This document shows positions 31,840-43,016 of a stretch of DNA of 64,000 bases, one piece after another. The stretch is taken from NCBI GenBank assembly GCA_914767715.1, contig OU612067.1, positions 6,882,001 to 6,946,000 of the forward strand, in the 5' to 3' direction. The position numbers were made by a program, and so were the translations under genes. Every line of letters begins with the position of its first letter. Position 1 is the first letter of the stretch. The stretch comes from Membranipora membranacea (lineage: Eukaryota; Bryozoa; Gymnolaemata; Cheilostomatida; Membraniporidae). The notes below the pieces were generated by a model. The model saw only the letters and a program-made list of their open reading frames with translations, made no database searches and was not told the origin of the DNA.

Positions 31840-34359
31840 CCATCCATGTAAGCTCTTACCCTGCCGCCTCTTGTCCAGCAGCACCAGGAAACACCAAACA
31901 AGAACAGAAAGCAACCAGAGACTTAATCAGCTGAAGAAATAGAACTCCTAACCAATTTCCACAGCAGGAATCAATGTTTGTAGAGGGTAAGGATACTGAG
32001 CTGATAATATTATATGGGAGACTAATTTGTGGGCTCAAACTTTGCTTGGGTCACTGGAATTGAAATTCCATTTTCATTACCCTAACTGAAACAGTGTTGG
32101 GTTAGGTCAGGGTTTCAATGATGGAATGACATTTCCAGCAACCAAAGCAAACTATGCATTGAGCACTCAAACTAGTGTGTACTGTATACTCTCTGAAGCC
32201 TTATCATAATTCTTACTTTGCGATGTTTTATTATCAGGGTACAATGTGGTGTGTAGTGGTGAAATAGTTCAACAGTGTTTATTCAAGGTTTCAAGAAGTA
32301 GGACATACACTTATTTGAAGCATATTATGCTGTTCTTTGAACCTGGAGCAAACAGGCCCACAAAAACAGCTGGAGAACAAGCTTATCAAAAAGTTTGACC
32401 AAGACAAAGCAGGTTAGTAATAGTATGATGGGTGTGCAATGATTGCGTATTGAAGCTTCTTTTTAAAATAAAAACAACTCTTAGCCCTGACATTCTGTCC
32501 ATGCTATAAACATACAACTCCTATTTTTACACTACTCAGTCAATTCATTAGGACTTGGCAAAAATTCAAAACTTGGGAATTTGTCTTTGGTACTAGTACT
32601 ACCCCTTTATCATTTACAGATAAAATCTTGGGGACTGGGGCCTTCAGGTAATCTCTAAACACAGAGCGAATCATTGAGATACTTATGTTTGTTTGCGATA
32701 TTAATTAATTATATTAGCAAACTCAATCAGGGTGCTTGGTCACTGGGTGCAGGCCCCAGAGAACTGAAAATAAGGTTCATTGCGTAAGGCAGCCCTCGCA
32801 CCCTGTATTGCTATGCCTAATCCTGCATATGTTCCGAAGATTGTCATTCTGTGAGAGTGCCATGAAATGGGGACAGACTTGGGGTTTTTTTTGAGAAGAG
32901 TTATGTATTGGGATTATTTTTCCACATTTCATTTTGAAAAATGACCACTGTGTGGAAGTTAACCTGATGTTGAACGGTGATGGTGAACTGAGGGTAATTC
33001 ATCAATAGCGTGTAAATAGACTTGTATTTTCCTGTACTGTAACAATGTTTGTATGTGCCTCCATTTCAAAAAGTTCACAAATCAACAACCAGATTTATGA
33101 AACCTAAATTTGTTACAGTTAGAAAACACAGCAAGAACTCAATACTGTACTGTACTTATCTAAAGCACCGTCAAGCTTGGTGTTTCTGTGTCTGAAGTTT
33201 GCCATTGTTCAGCCAAAATTAACCATGTGAAGTGTGATTTATACCCAAAAACAAACATCATATACTCCAGGAAAATTCCATGATTTCATGAGTTTTATCA
33301 CGTTGCATGTATTTATTGTTTCAGGCAGCACGGAAAAAGACATTGAATGTGATTGCTGGTGATTGCGGTCCTAAAAGAATGTTACCTGCACCTGACAATG
33401 AGTCCCTCTCACTCCTTGGATGCACTGCCAAGTAGCAAATGGCGCTTTAACTTAACATAATCTCTTTCGATTAAAATGGTGATGTAGCGGTATATCCCGT
33501 GTCTCTGCTAATAGTTGCATGACTATGAGCCTTGAAGAAAAATCTTTTTTTGGCTTTGGACCTCTCATGTTTTTGCTATTTTGAAGACTGAGTTGAGTAA
33601 CATGTATCATATTTCGCAAAAGGTCTCTGTCTGTGCATGGTTTTGCTTCCATTGGTTGGCAGTTGGAGACCTCCATTCCTGTAAATTGTAAATAGTGTCC
33701 TGCTATATTTGAATCAAGCACCCTATTCAGTTTGGTAACAGATTGCAGAAGAATACACTCTTGTTGATCTGTACTTGGATTGGATTTTCCAAAAAAAGGG
33801 GAGATATAATGGCATCAGATCAGAAAAAAGGGTATGATGATACACCCAATGTTTAGTTCATTGATACACCATTCCATTGGTCTAAACAAGGGTTGCTATA
33901 TCTGTGACAAAGCCCAAGGACTGAAATTGACTAATTTCTTGATGTCACTGCTGAGGTGTGTACTACTCATCAAAAGACATTGGATTGCACCTGTCAGTGT
34001 CCAATTTAAAATCTTGAAGGATGTTATGCGGTTGATTCAATTGTCTGCTTGACAAAAGCAAGATGTAATCTGAGAACAACGTAAAGATAAGCCACATATT
34101 ACACTTCACATTTAAGCCACACCCACAGCAATTACATTATTCCGATTGAGTAATACTTAAATGACAGTCTATGAATTAGAGTTGTCCCCTTTTTGTGTGT
34201 AGACAAGGTGAGACATGTGAATTATTTTACCTGCAGGTATACTAAATTTTATATGTCATAGTCCGGGCAAATACCGAAGCCGAGGGATGACACAGAATTT
34301 TTTTCCTGTATAGAAAATAAAAAATTCTTTATGTCATCGTTCGTCTTCCGTACCTAGTC

Positions 34360-34510
34360 TTGCAACATCTAACTGTAAGTTGTAGATGATAAATCAATGT
34401 CAAGCATGCAACTTCAGTTAGAGTATCCAATGCTGTTGATAGTGATACCTAGGGAGTTTTTGCGGTATCAATTAGATGAACAAACTTCATCAGGGTGCTT
34501 GGTCACTGGG
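34360..34510. other. Spacer with a diverged T1-related piece
   Basis: From about 34461 (TTTTTGCGGTATCAATTA) the sequence is a diverged relative of T1 around 32690-32727, leading into the 78-bp unit CAGGGTGC...GCACCCTG that the next element interrupts (34491-34510 and 36943-37000). Confidence 0.5.
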
Positions 34511-34950
34511 TATGAGGTGCCATTTGTAAAAAAATCCAGCACTCCTTCCATCTGTGCAGTTCATTCTGGAACCTGTACAGTTCATTTTATAATGGGTGGT
34601 TCATTATTGCTTGTGATGCCTTCATTATCTGATGAACTGTGTTGATTCTGCGATGTGCAGTGTTCATTAATGAATATGTGTTGTTGATTATTTCATGTGT
34701 TGGGTTCATTATTCAATGTGCGTAGCTCATTATTCAATGTGCACAGTTCATTATTCGATGTGTGCAGTTCATTTTATGATGCGCTGGATTTATTATTATT
34801 ATACAACTTGGCACATGAATGCTGTTTGACGTGTGGGGCTTATTATTTGTTTGGTGTAGTGCATGTTAGACTGTGGCCAATACAATTGCAGAAAAAATGT
34901 ACAAATCATTGGCTAACTAATGAAGTATAAAACCAACCATCACCATCATC

Positions 34951-36250
34951 ATGGACAGGCCAAGGAAAGTTATTGATATTGAGAGATTGAAGGACCTGTT
35001 GAAGTCTGGGATAAAAAAGTCAGCAATAGCTAGCTATAGCTAGATGGTTTGGTTGGTCAAGCCTATTCAGAGCTACCTAGCTTTGGCGAGAGAATGGTCA
35101 TAGGCTTCGTCAAGTCTAAAGGATACAAAGTAAGTGAAAAAACATATTTTGTTACATGGCATATTCCGTTTGTATTTATATTTTGCAACAAATTGTCTTC
35201 GGTAGGCTACAAGAATAAAATTGTATTGTAACCTATGACCAATGATGTAATTCCTTACACCATTGCTATGACTAGCCTTGGTTTAAAGTCTGTAGATTTT
35301 AGAGTTATCCTCTCTATTTTTATTTGAATTTTTTTATCTACGATTGCCAAATCCAGAGACGCATACGACAAGAGACCTTGGCTAGCCCATGACTAACTGA
35401 CATGCTAGAATTGGAATCATACCCTTTTGTGAACCATATATGATAGGGTTATTAATATGTGTTTGGGGTTAGTGACACCCTCCCCCGAAAGGCCTTGTAA
35501 GACTTTGTAATGTAAGGTTACGCTATCTGGGCTATGATTTCAAGTCCAAGTCTTGCTTTTGACATACTTTTATATATTTATACTTCTCATTTTCTAGGTG
35601 CCTAGGCAAAGAAAAAGAAAATAAATTCATAGGGTCGACCCTGAAGGAGTAGCTGTTCGCAGAGAACAAGATTCAAAAAGGATAAAGCGCCGTCTGTATT
35701 GGAGTCCATTTCCGCATTACATATGGCACCTCGATGGCAATCACAAGCTGATAAGGTGGAAACTAGTCATCCATATTGGTATAGATGGATTTTCTCGAGC
35801 TTGTGTTTATATGCAATGCAGTATAGTAATAACAAGTCCACAACTGTACTGAAATGTTTTGGGGATGCCATCGAGAAGTTTGGAGTTGTTCCAACTCGCA
35901 TCGGGACGGATCACGGTGGTGAAAATTTCAAGGTTTGGGAGTTTATGCAGGGTCAATCATCAGATATCAACCCTAATCCTGTTACTGCAGGATCATCTGA
36001 GCATAACCAGCGAGTCCAGAGATTTAACCACGAGGTGAATTGCCACATCAGAGAAACGTATGCGTCAGTATTCTACAGTCTCGAAAATGATGGCTTACTC
36101 GATGTGGACAGTGCTGTAGAACTATTTTCTTTACATTATGTGTATATTCCACGAGTGAATCGGTCGCTTAATATACTCCAAGCTGCTCACAATAACCTTA
36201 CTATGTATCCTTTAGACTTGACGAAGCCTATGACCATTCTCTCGCCAAAG
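34951..36250 (+). pseudogene. DDE integrase-like transposase, broken
   Basis: Exon 1 lies in the left arm: ATG at 34951 (MDRPRKVIDIERLKDLLK, helix-turn-helix), with an internal deletion near 35030 and a donor GTAAGT at 35130. The second exon follows the acceptor at 35597 and has an in-frame TAA at 35622. It then reads VDPEGVAVRR and WHLDGNHKLIRW (first catalytic D), shifts frame near 35825, and continues with STTVLKCFGDAIEKFG, GTDHGGEN (second D) and ALHYVYIPRVN equivalents (SLHYVYIPRVNRSL). The position where relatives have E in an 'HNQRIERLW' motif reads HNQRVQRFN: a Gln codon CAG for GAG. The frame ends where it runs into the right arm, so the normal C-terminus is missing. Resembles the integrase-core proteins abundant in cnidarian and fish transposons; inactive here. 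Confidence 0.75.
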
Positions 36251-36468
36251 CTAGGTAGCTCTGAATAGGCTTGACCAACCAAACCATCTAGAGCAGAATC
36301 ACTAATGGCTGTCGCAATTGTAAACTCCAGGAGATCATTATCCCTTAAAATTCTGTCCAAAGTTGGCCGCTGCACATTGAAAAGTTTAGCCATAGCTGAC
36401 TTTTTTATCCCAGACTTCAACAGGTCCTTCAATCTCTCAATATCAATAACTTTCTTTGGCCTGTCCAT
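36187..36468 (-). pseudogene. Second copy of the transposase N-terminal helix-turn-helix exon, in the right arm
   Basis: The right inverted repeat carries the full first exon on the minus strand: MDRPKKVIDIERLKDLLK, then AKLFNVQRPTLDRILR (helix-turn-helix) and GLVGQAYSELPSFGERMV. The left-arm copy has lost about 115 bp between KKSA and GLVG. Here the exon runs into antisense transposase sequence rather than a splice donor, so it cannot join a downstream core. Confidence 0.7.
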
Positions 36469-37000
36469 GATGATGGTGATGACTGTCTGATAAATGACTT
36501 TCTAAGTCATTGGTTTTATACTTCATTCGTTAGCCAATGATTTGTACATTTTTTCTGCAATTGTATGGGCCACAGTCTAACATGCACTACACCAAACAAA
36601 TGATAAGCCCCACACGTCAAACAGCATTCATGTGCCAAGTTTTATAATAATAATAAATCCAGCGCATCATAAAATGAACTGCACACATCGAATAATGAAC
36701 TGCGCACATTGAATAATGAGCTACGCACATTGAATAATGAACCCAACACATGAAATAATCAACAACACATATTCAATAATGAACACTGCACATCGCAGAA
36801 TTAACACAGTTCATCAAATAATGAAGGCATCACAAGCAATAATGAACCACCCATTATAAAATGAACTGTACAGGTTCCAGAATGAACTGCCCAGATGGAA
36901 GGAGTGCTGGATTCTTTTTACAAATGGCACCTCATAACTGGGTGCAGGCCCCAGAGAACTGAGATGAAGGTTCATTGCGTAAGGCAGTCCTCGCACCCTG

Positions 37001-37982
37001 CTATACTCTGCTTAAATCTATCAATAATAACCAGATCAAATGATTCACAGTGTTTTGTGCTGATCATTTTTATTTTTAGGTACATTGAATATAATATGTA
37101 TAACGGCCACAGGTATTCTGGCTCGTAGTCGCATTGATCCAACTTTTTTGGGTCAAACCAAACTCATATCCTTACTCCAACTTTGGAGAGTGATAGTAAG
37201 TCCTTGGGTGAACAAAACATATCAGGGAGTGTGTATGATCTAGGAGTTGGGGGCAAAATATAACATAACATTTGTCCCTAACTCCCTGGTATGATTGTAT
37301 CAGACATATGAGTTGTCCTCTCAACTAAAATCAATCCTCCTCCCAAGGTAGTCTGGTCATTTAGCTCAATTAGACAATTAGTGCACAAATCATTTACTCA
37401 GAATGCATAGGTATAGTTTTATCTATGAGAGAGTGATTTGGGAACGAGGCCTAAGTAGGGCACCTAAGCTGTTTCTATTCAAAGCACTTTCAGTCACTCT
37501 TGACAAAATTCTCATCTATCTATGCATTATTCTGTAGACTAAACAGCCAAGTCATATCATCCCTGCATGAATATAGATGGTAATACAGCTATCACAAAAA
37601 TGCGTCAAGTGAACTTTCTTAGGCATAGTATAATTATTATTGTGCTTAAATTACGTTACACAAAACAAATAACGAAAAAAGAAATAAAGGAGCCAGTTAT
37701 GTCAGCTCAACAACAAACAAACATGGTATGTAAGAAGAAAAAAGAAAAATCCGACCAGAGAGAAAACTTTGATAATAATTTGGTACCCACTTACAGATTA
37801 CAGTTGTCAAGTCAGTTCACCGATGTATTTGTTGTCTATTAGAACTCACGATTGATTTGAATCAGCTTATCAGTGGCACTTTGGGCATTTACAATTCAAA
37901 TGTGCTTGACTGCTTGAGGTCCTAAACTGAAAACCTAACCCACAAGCAATCAAAAAAATCAATAGATATTAAGACCGAGGAG
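37001..37982. other. Region without a recognised gene
   Basis: A + open frame of 91 codons at 37567-37842 is Lys/Gln-rich and unrecognised. No repeat or RNA seen. Confidence 0.35.
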
Positions 37983-38447
37983 TTAGACTTCTGTAAAGAG
38001 GTCATCTGGGCTTCTTTGTGGCACTACGTTGCGGACTCGTATCTCATAGTTGATCGGCAAGTTGCGTGTCGGCATATTGATCATCCAGATGAATTTATTT
38101 CCAACAATATTATGTTAGACCACTGGGCCATAGGCTGGTTTTAATTTTGTGGTCATCACCTTGTCTTCAACCGTTCTGAAAGGGAAAATTATAATAGGAT
38201 CAATTAATGCAGAAACCAAATGAGATGCTCAACTGTGAAAAAAAAGTTCATATTCCTGGGTTAGAGATAGAACTTAGAGGTCATTGAATGAAAGAATTGT
38301 ATGTAATATGAAAGTCAAACATTGCTACATACCCAGACAGGTTTTGGAGTAGGACCATGGGGTCATAGATAGATAAGATAGTAGTCTGCCAGTGAGGGTG
38401 CTGCTGCATCATCATCAACATTCCACCAATTCTTTGACTCCCATTCA
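37983..38447 (-). pseudogene. Two 3'-terminal exons of an unrecognised gene, with an in-frame stop
   Basis: On the minus strand, exon 38447-38333 lies between an acceptor (TGTTACAG) and a donor (GTATGT) and reads NGSQRIGGMLMMMQQHPHW... to QNLSG. The next exon starts at 38175 after TTCCCTTTCAG and continues in phase: TVEDKVMTTKLKPAYGPVV, TAA at 38117-38115, then 43 more open codons ending LPINYEIRVRNVVPQ...FTEV, TAA at 37985-37983. The phase agreement supports real exons. Either the first TAA is the true stop and the rest chance, or it is a disabling mutation. Upstream exons may be those near 44.4-46.1 kb. I do not recognise the protein. Confidence 0.4.
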
Positions 38448-38901
38448 CTGTAACAATGAGTGATTCAATGACAAAAATTAAATACATACATACATAGATT
38501 CTACAGATTGGTCCAGGAACTGTCTGTAGTGAAAGATCAAGGAGTGCTCCTAGCTAGTCCCTGCTGGTCTGACTCCTTGGTAAGATAGATTGGTTGGTGA
38601 CAGTTCACCTGACAGACTCCTCTCCTCTGCATATATCTTTTCTAAGGTGGCTCTATGTTGAGAATATCTGATAGTGATGACATTAAAAAGGTCACCTTTC
38701 AGTGATCAGGCCAGTGAGTGATGCTCTAACCTCAAAGTCAGGCCTAGGACCCAATTATCAGACTCAGCTATCAAGATGGTGCAGACTTAGTTGTTAACAA
38801 TCATACCTCCAAAACCCAAGTTCACTCCAACTTTTTCCGACTGAGTAGTGACAGACTATCAAATTCATGAGTTGTGTTCTCATGGCTTCAAAATTTGAAA
38901 C

Positions 38902-39021
38902 TAGCCGAGCTGCGCCACACATAAATTGCCTCTAGCCGAGCTGCGCCACATGTAAATTGCATGTAGCCGAGCTGCGCCATTCCGAATTATTTTTACCACA
39001 TGGCGCAGCTCGTCTGCCGTA
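38902..39021 (+). repeat. 31-bp triple repeat ending in a hairpin
   Basis: TAGCCGAGCTGCGCCA occurs at 38902, 38933 and 38964 (period 31). It is followed by its near-complement ATGGCGCAGCTCG and the T1-like terminus TCTGCCGTA, so the last unit can fold back. Confidence 0.75.
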
Positions 39022-39774
39022 GGTACATCTATTTTCTGAGCGTATGTCACACTCGGCCAATGTATGTTTTGGATAAAATAAGTTGAAAAAAAACAATTAT
39101 TAGATGGTACTGCAATAAAATTAAAAAACAGAAGCTCATCAATATTGGTTCCTTGTCTACTATTAATGGCAAAGTTTGTGGGTAGTAATTATACAAGGCC
39201 TTCAGTATAAGGCAGACAATGATTGTATATCGATCGATTGTTTTTGTCGGTTTTCACAACTTATGTACCTGTTTATGTGAATTGTTATATCATTGACTAC
39301 TCATTCAAGTTCCACCTTAAGTTTTACTACCTGAAGACATGACAATGAGTCCCTCTTACTCCTTGGATGAACTACAAATGGCGCTTTAACTTAACATAAT
39401 CTCTTTCGATTAAAATGTTGATGTAGCGGTATATCCCGTGTCTCTGCTAATAGTTGCATGACTATGAGCCTTGAAGAAAAATCTTGTTTTGGCTTTGGAT
39501 CTCTCATGTTTTTGCTATTTTGAAGACTGAGTAACATGTATCATATTTCGCAAAAGGTCTCTGTCTGTGCATGTTTTTGCTTCCATTGGCAGTTGGAGAT
39601 CTCCATTCCCGTAAATTGTAAGTAGTGTCCTGCTATATTTGAATCAAGCACCCTATTCAGTTTGGTAACAGATTGCAGAAGAATACACTCTTTTTGAACT
39701 GTACATGGATTGGATTTTCCAAAAAAAGGGGAGATATGATAGCATCAGACATCAGATCAGAAAAAAGGGTATGA
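39022..39774 (+). mobile_element. T1 family fragment
   Basis: Runs parallel (reverse complement) to 17200-18040 of T1 copy 2, including the ~460-bp part absent from the complete copy, and resembles 33410-33840 of the complete copy. Small deletions relative to the others disrupt every shared open frame. Confidence 0.8.
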
Positions 39775-40145
39775 ACACAGACAGCAGGTCACTGACAGTT
39801 GATTTGATGAGTTGCAGCCTTGTGTGTGTCTGGTTTGTGTTTGTTGTGGTGAAGATGGGAAGCTTGCATGAACCAAGTTATCGCTGCTGTGGAGCTTCTG
39901 TACCCGCCAATTACGTTGCTCAGATGAGCGGTAGGTACGAAAAACCGAACCACGAACTCACAAGCTACGAACCTTTAAAAAACCGAACCTTCAATGTGTC
40001 TGATAACATAATTTCGGCCAATGATGTTCTTTGTAACAAAAAGTCAAAACTTTGATGAACAGTTATCTTCTCTTGCACTTTGGCAAATGGTAGAGGACAA
40101 CTCCAATCCCAGCAGAGAGTTTGGGACATATGAGCAGGGAGAGAA
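39775..40145. other. Spacer; short repeat shared with 11580-11640
   Basis: Contains GGTAGGTACGAAAAACCGAA and neighbouring ACGAAC-type motifs also found near 11585. A 116-codon + frame (39705-40055) starts in T1 and is unrecognised. Confidence 0.4.
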
Positions 40146-41783
40146 ACGTAGAATATCAATGCAAAGTTATATAAGTTTTGTAGAAAAAAACATAGAAACG
40201 TTAGAGAAAGCAATAAACTCTCAATCGTAGAACGTAGAATGAAAATGTTGACAGCCCCGACTTGGGTCAGGATCGTAGAAACGTTGAAACGTAGAATATC
40301 AATGCCAAGTTATATAAACTTTGTAGAAAAAACGTAGAATCGTTAGAGAAAGCAATAAACTCTCAATCGTAGAACGTAGAATGAAAACGTTCACAGCCCC
40401 GACTTGGGTCAGGATCGTAGAAACGTTGAAACGTAGAATTTCAATGCCAAGTTATATAGATTTTGTAGAAAAACCGTAGAATCGTTAGAGAAAGCAATAA
40501 ACTCTCAATCGTAGAACGTAGAATGAAAACGTTGACAGCCCTGACTTGGGTCAGGATCGTAGAAACGTTGAAACGTAGAATATCAATGCAAAGTTATATA
40601 AACTTTGTAGAAAAAACGTAGAAATGTTAGAGAAAGCATTAATCTCTCAATTGTAGAACGTAGAATGAAAACGTTGACAGCCCTGACTTGGGTCAGGATC
40701 GTAGAAACGTTGAAACATAGAATTTTAATGCAAAGTTATAAAGATTTTGTAGAAAAAACGTAGAATCGTTAGAGAAAGCAATAAACTCTCAATCATAGAA
40801 CGTAGAATGAAAACGTTGACAGCCCTGACTTGGGTCAGGATCGTAGAAACGTTGAAACGTAGAATATCAATGCAAAGTTATATAAACTTTGTAGAAAAAA
40901 CGTAGAAATGTTAGAGAAAGCATTAATCTCTCAATTGTAGAACGTAGAATGAAAACGTTGACAGCCCTGACTTGGGTCAGGATCGTAGAAACGTTGAAAC
41001 ATAGAATTTCAATGCAAAGTTATAAAGATTTTGTAGAAAAAAACGTAGAATCGTTAGAGAAAGCAATAAACTCTCAATCGTAGAACGTAGAATGAAAATG
41101 TTGACAGCCTCGACTTGGGTCAGGATCATAGAAACGTTGAAACGTAGATTATCAATGCAAAGTTATAAAGATTTTGTAGAAAACCCGTAGAATCGTTAGA
41201 GAAAGCAATAAACTCTCAATCGTAGAACGTAGAATGAAAAAGTTGACAGCCCTGACTTGGGTCAGGATCGTAGAAACGTTGAAACGTAGAATATCAATGC
41301 AAAGTTATATAAACTTTGTAGAAAAAACGTAGAAACGTTGGAGAAAGCAATAAACTCTCAATCGTAGAACGTAGAATGAAAACGTTGACAGCCCCGACTT
41401 GGGTCAGGATCGTAGAAACGTTGAAACGTAGAATATCAATGCAAAGTTATATAAACTTTGTAGAAAAAACGTAGAAACGTTAGAGAAAGCAATAATCTCT
41501 CAATCGTAGAACGTAAAATGAAAACGTTCACAGCCCCGACTTGGGTCAGGATCGTAGAAACGTTGAAACGTAGAATTTCAATGCCAAGTTATATAGATTT
41601 TGTAGAAAATCCGTAGAATTGTTAGAGAAAGCAATAAACTCTCAATCATAGAACGTAGAATGAAAACGTTGACAGCCCTGACTTGGGTCAGGATCGTAGA
41701 AACGTTGCAACGTAGAATATCATTGTAAAGCTGTTATATAAATTTGTAGAAAAAACATAGAAGAGTTAGAGAAAGCAATAAAC
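40146..41783 (+). repeat. 142-bp satellite array, about 11.5 units
   Basis: The landmark CTTGGGTCAGGAT recurs at 40261, 40403, 40545, 40687, 40829, 40971, 41114, 41256, 41398, 41540 and 41682, a strict 142-bp period (one 143). Each unit holds several CGTAGAA and AACGTT motifs. Units at 40560 and 40844 are identical and their neighbours nearly so, showing a 284-bp dimeric step. No coding capacity. Confidence 0.97.
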
Positions 41784-42571
41784 TTAGAGAACAAAGAGAC
41801 ATAGACAGGATAATATGAGAGCCTTATGGTTGCCAGATTTTGAATCTCCATGCTTCATACATATGCCCTCCAATTTCTATCACTCTTCTGCTATCCAGTG
41901 TTGAGATATAGGTAACTCACATTATAATCATGACACATCATCATTGAACTCTATCGACGTCATTGAATTTTCAGATTTATCTCCACATAACTCCAATCAT
42001 TTTTTTCCGCACTTTTCGGAATAACTTCTAGAATATGATACCTAGAGCCCTGGAAAATGTTGGACACATAAACTGGAGCATGGAGATTCCAAATCTGGCA
42101 TCGATTAGTCTCTCAACCTATTCCTTGTCTATTAATCCTCAAACTCTCAATCATAACTTGGCAATGGTGACAGGTCAATTTTGGGTCAAGTTTCTGGAAT
42201 TCTTGCATGTCAGAGATCAATGCAGAGTTTTCTAAATTTTCTTGCAAGAATGTATGATTGTGTTTTCATTGTAAACGCTCAGTGTAGATAGAGTGTTACC
42301 AGAAAGTAGAATGCCTAGAACTTGCTGACAGCTATATTTAGTATTATTATTAATTTTCAAACACAAAATTTATGAATGATCTAGGCTATGATGACAAACA
42401 CATAGCATAAAATAAGAGTATGAGCATGAGAAAAGAGTATAAATATAGGTTTAATGTATGGTTTAAGGTTATGATACCACCGTTGACCGATTTTGACAAT
42501 ATATATATCATTGTAAAGCTAATCAAACACTGATTACAAATAATTTGATTTCAGCATGAGGTCATGTCATG
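41784..42571. other. Region without a recognised gene
   Basis: One 66-codon + frame at 42035-42235; nothing recognisable. Confidence 0.35.
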
Positions 42572-43016
42572 GCGTTGTGCTATTTTGATATAAGGCAGGA
42601 TAAGGGTCTTTGAGGAGGAATTTTTAGAACGATGTGGTGCAGACACAATGGTTCATATCAGACTTTCAACTGAATAATTTTTACAAGACACCTAAGAAGC
42701 ACCCTTGTTATTTATTAGTCATGACATGTAGCATAGGGTCTTCCCACAGTAAATAACATGTATTTTTGTCATGTGGCTTGCATCACATTGGAGCCTCATC
42801 CATTAATCCAAAGCGACCTGAATAAGCTAATATTTGATGCATAAAAGATGGTTTTTCCTCTTGTGCTCAGTGCCCCAGGATCCAGAAATTTCTTCTCATG
42901 AGTCCTTCAGAGGCTTCTTGTAAACATTATGCAGTTGAGTCTGATTGGAATCATAGTATCTGCACCATAGTGTCCTAAAAAATCCTCCTCAAAGACGACT
43001 CATAATAGCACAACGC
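42572..43016. mobile_element. Foldback MITE family 3
   Basis: A 445-bp near-palindrome: GCGTTGTGCTATT at the left end and AATAGCACAACGC at the right, with inner inverted matches GTCTTTGAGGAGGA / TCCTCCTCAAAGAC, GGTGCAGA / TCTGCACC and ATCAGACT / AGTCTGAT. No ORF and no clear target duplication. Confidence 0.7.

Larger units (their letters stand above)
24437..34352 (+). mobile_element. T1: complete DNA transposon-like element, split by gypsy-1
   Basis: Termini are inverted repeats: TACGGAAGACGAGCAATGAC at the left, and the complement of TACGGAAGACGAACGATGAC at the right. The match extends imperfectly for about 120 bp, through CCCTCGGCTTCG and TATTTGCCCGG. Both ends abut the 7-bp sequence CCTAGTC (24430-24436 and 34353-34359), a target site duplication seen directly. 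Without the 4964-bp gypsy insertion and its 5-bp duplication the element is about 4.9 kb. No transposase is recognised; short open frames are shared between copies but differ mainly by amino-acid-changing substitutions, so this copy is probably non-autonomous. Superfamily unassigned: 7-8 bp duplications occur in several groups (for example Dada, hAT, P). Confidence 0.85.
34511..36936 (+). mobile_element. IS3EU-like DNA transposon with very long terminal inverted repeats
   Basis: 2426 bp. Termini TATGAGGTGCCATTTGTAAA and its complement; the 6-bp ACTGGG is duplicated at 34505-34510 and 36937-36942, and the uninterrupted 78-bp sequence (32728-32805) shows the empty site. Left arm 34511 to about 35127, right arm about 36204 to 36936; the left arm carries a ~115-bp internal deletion. 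Six-bp duplications and 5'-TAY ends are what I recall for the IS3EU superfamily, and the DDE core inside fits; the assignment is from memory. Confidence 0.85.

Noticed and set aside
32728-32805. 78-bp CAGGGTGC...GCACCCTG unit, four copies, looked like a tiny independent MITE
   Set aside because: Three copies lie at the same place in T1, and the flanks of the fourth (34461-34490) are diverged T1 sequence too, so no independent movement is shown.
33452-33820. Open frame on the minus strand in T1, shared with 17348-17548 (CTDRDLLRNMIHVTQLSLQN) and 39388-39600
   Set aside because: The differences I see between the two intact versions all change the amino acid, the third copy is frameshifted, and the upstream part is open in only one copy. 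No sign of selection for protein and no recognisable domain.
40146-41783. Regularly spaced repeats as a CRISPR array
   Set aside because: The whole 142-bp unit is conserved, without unique spacers; it is a satellite in a eukaryotic genome.
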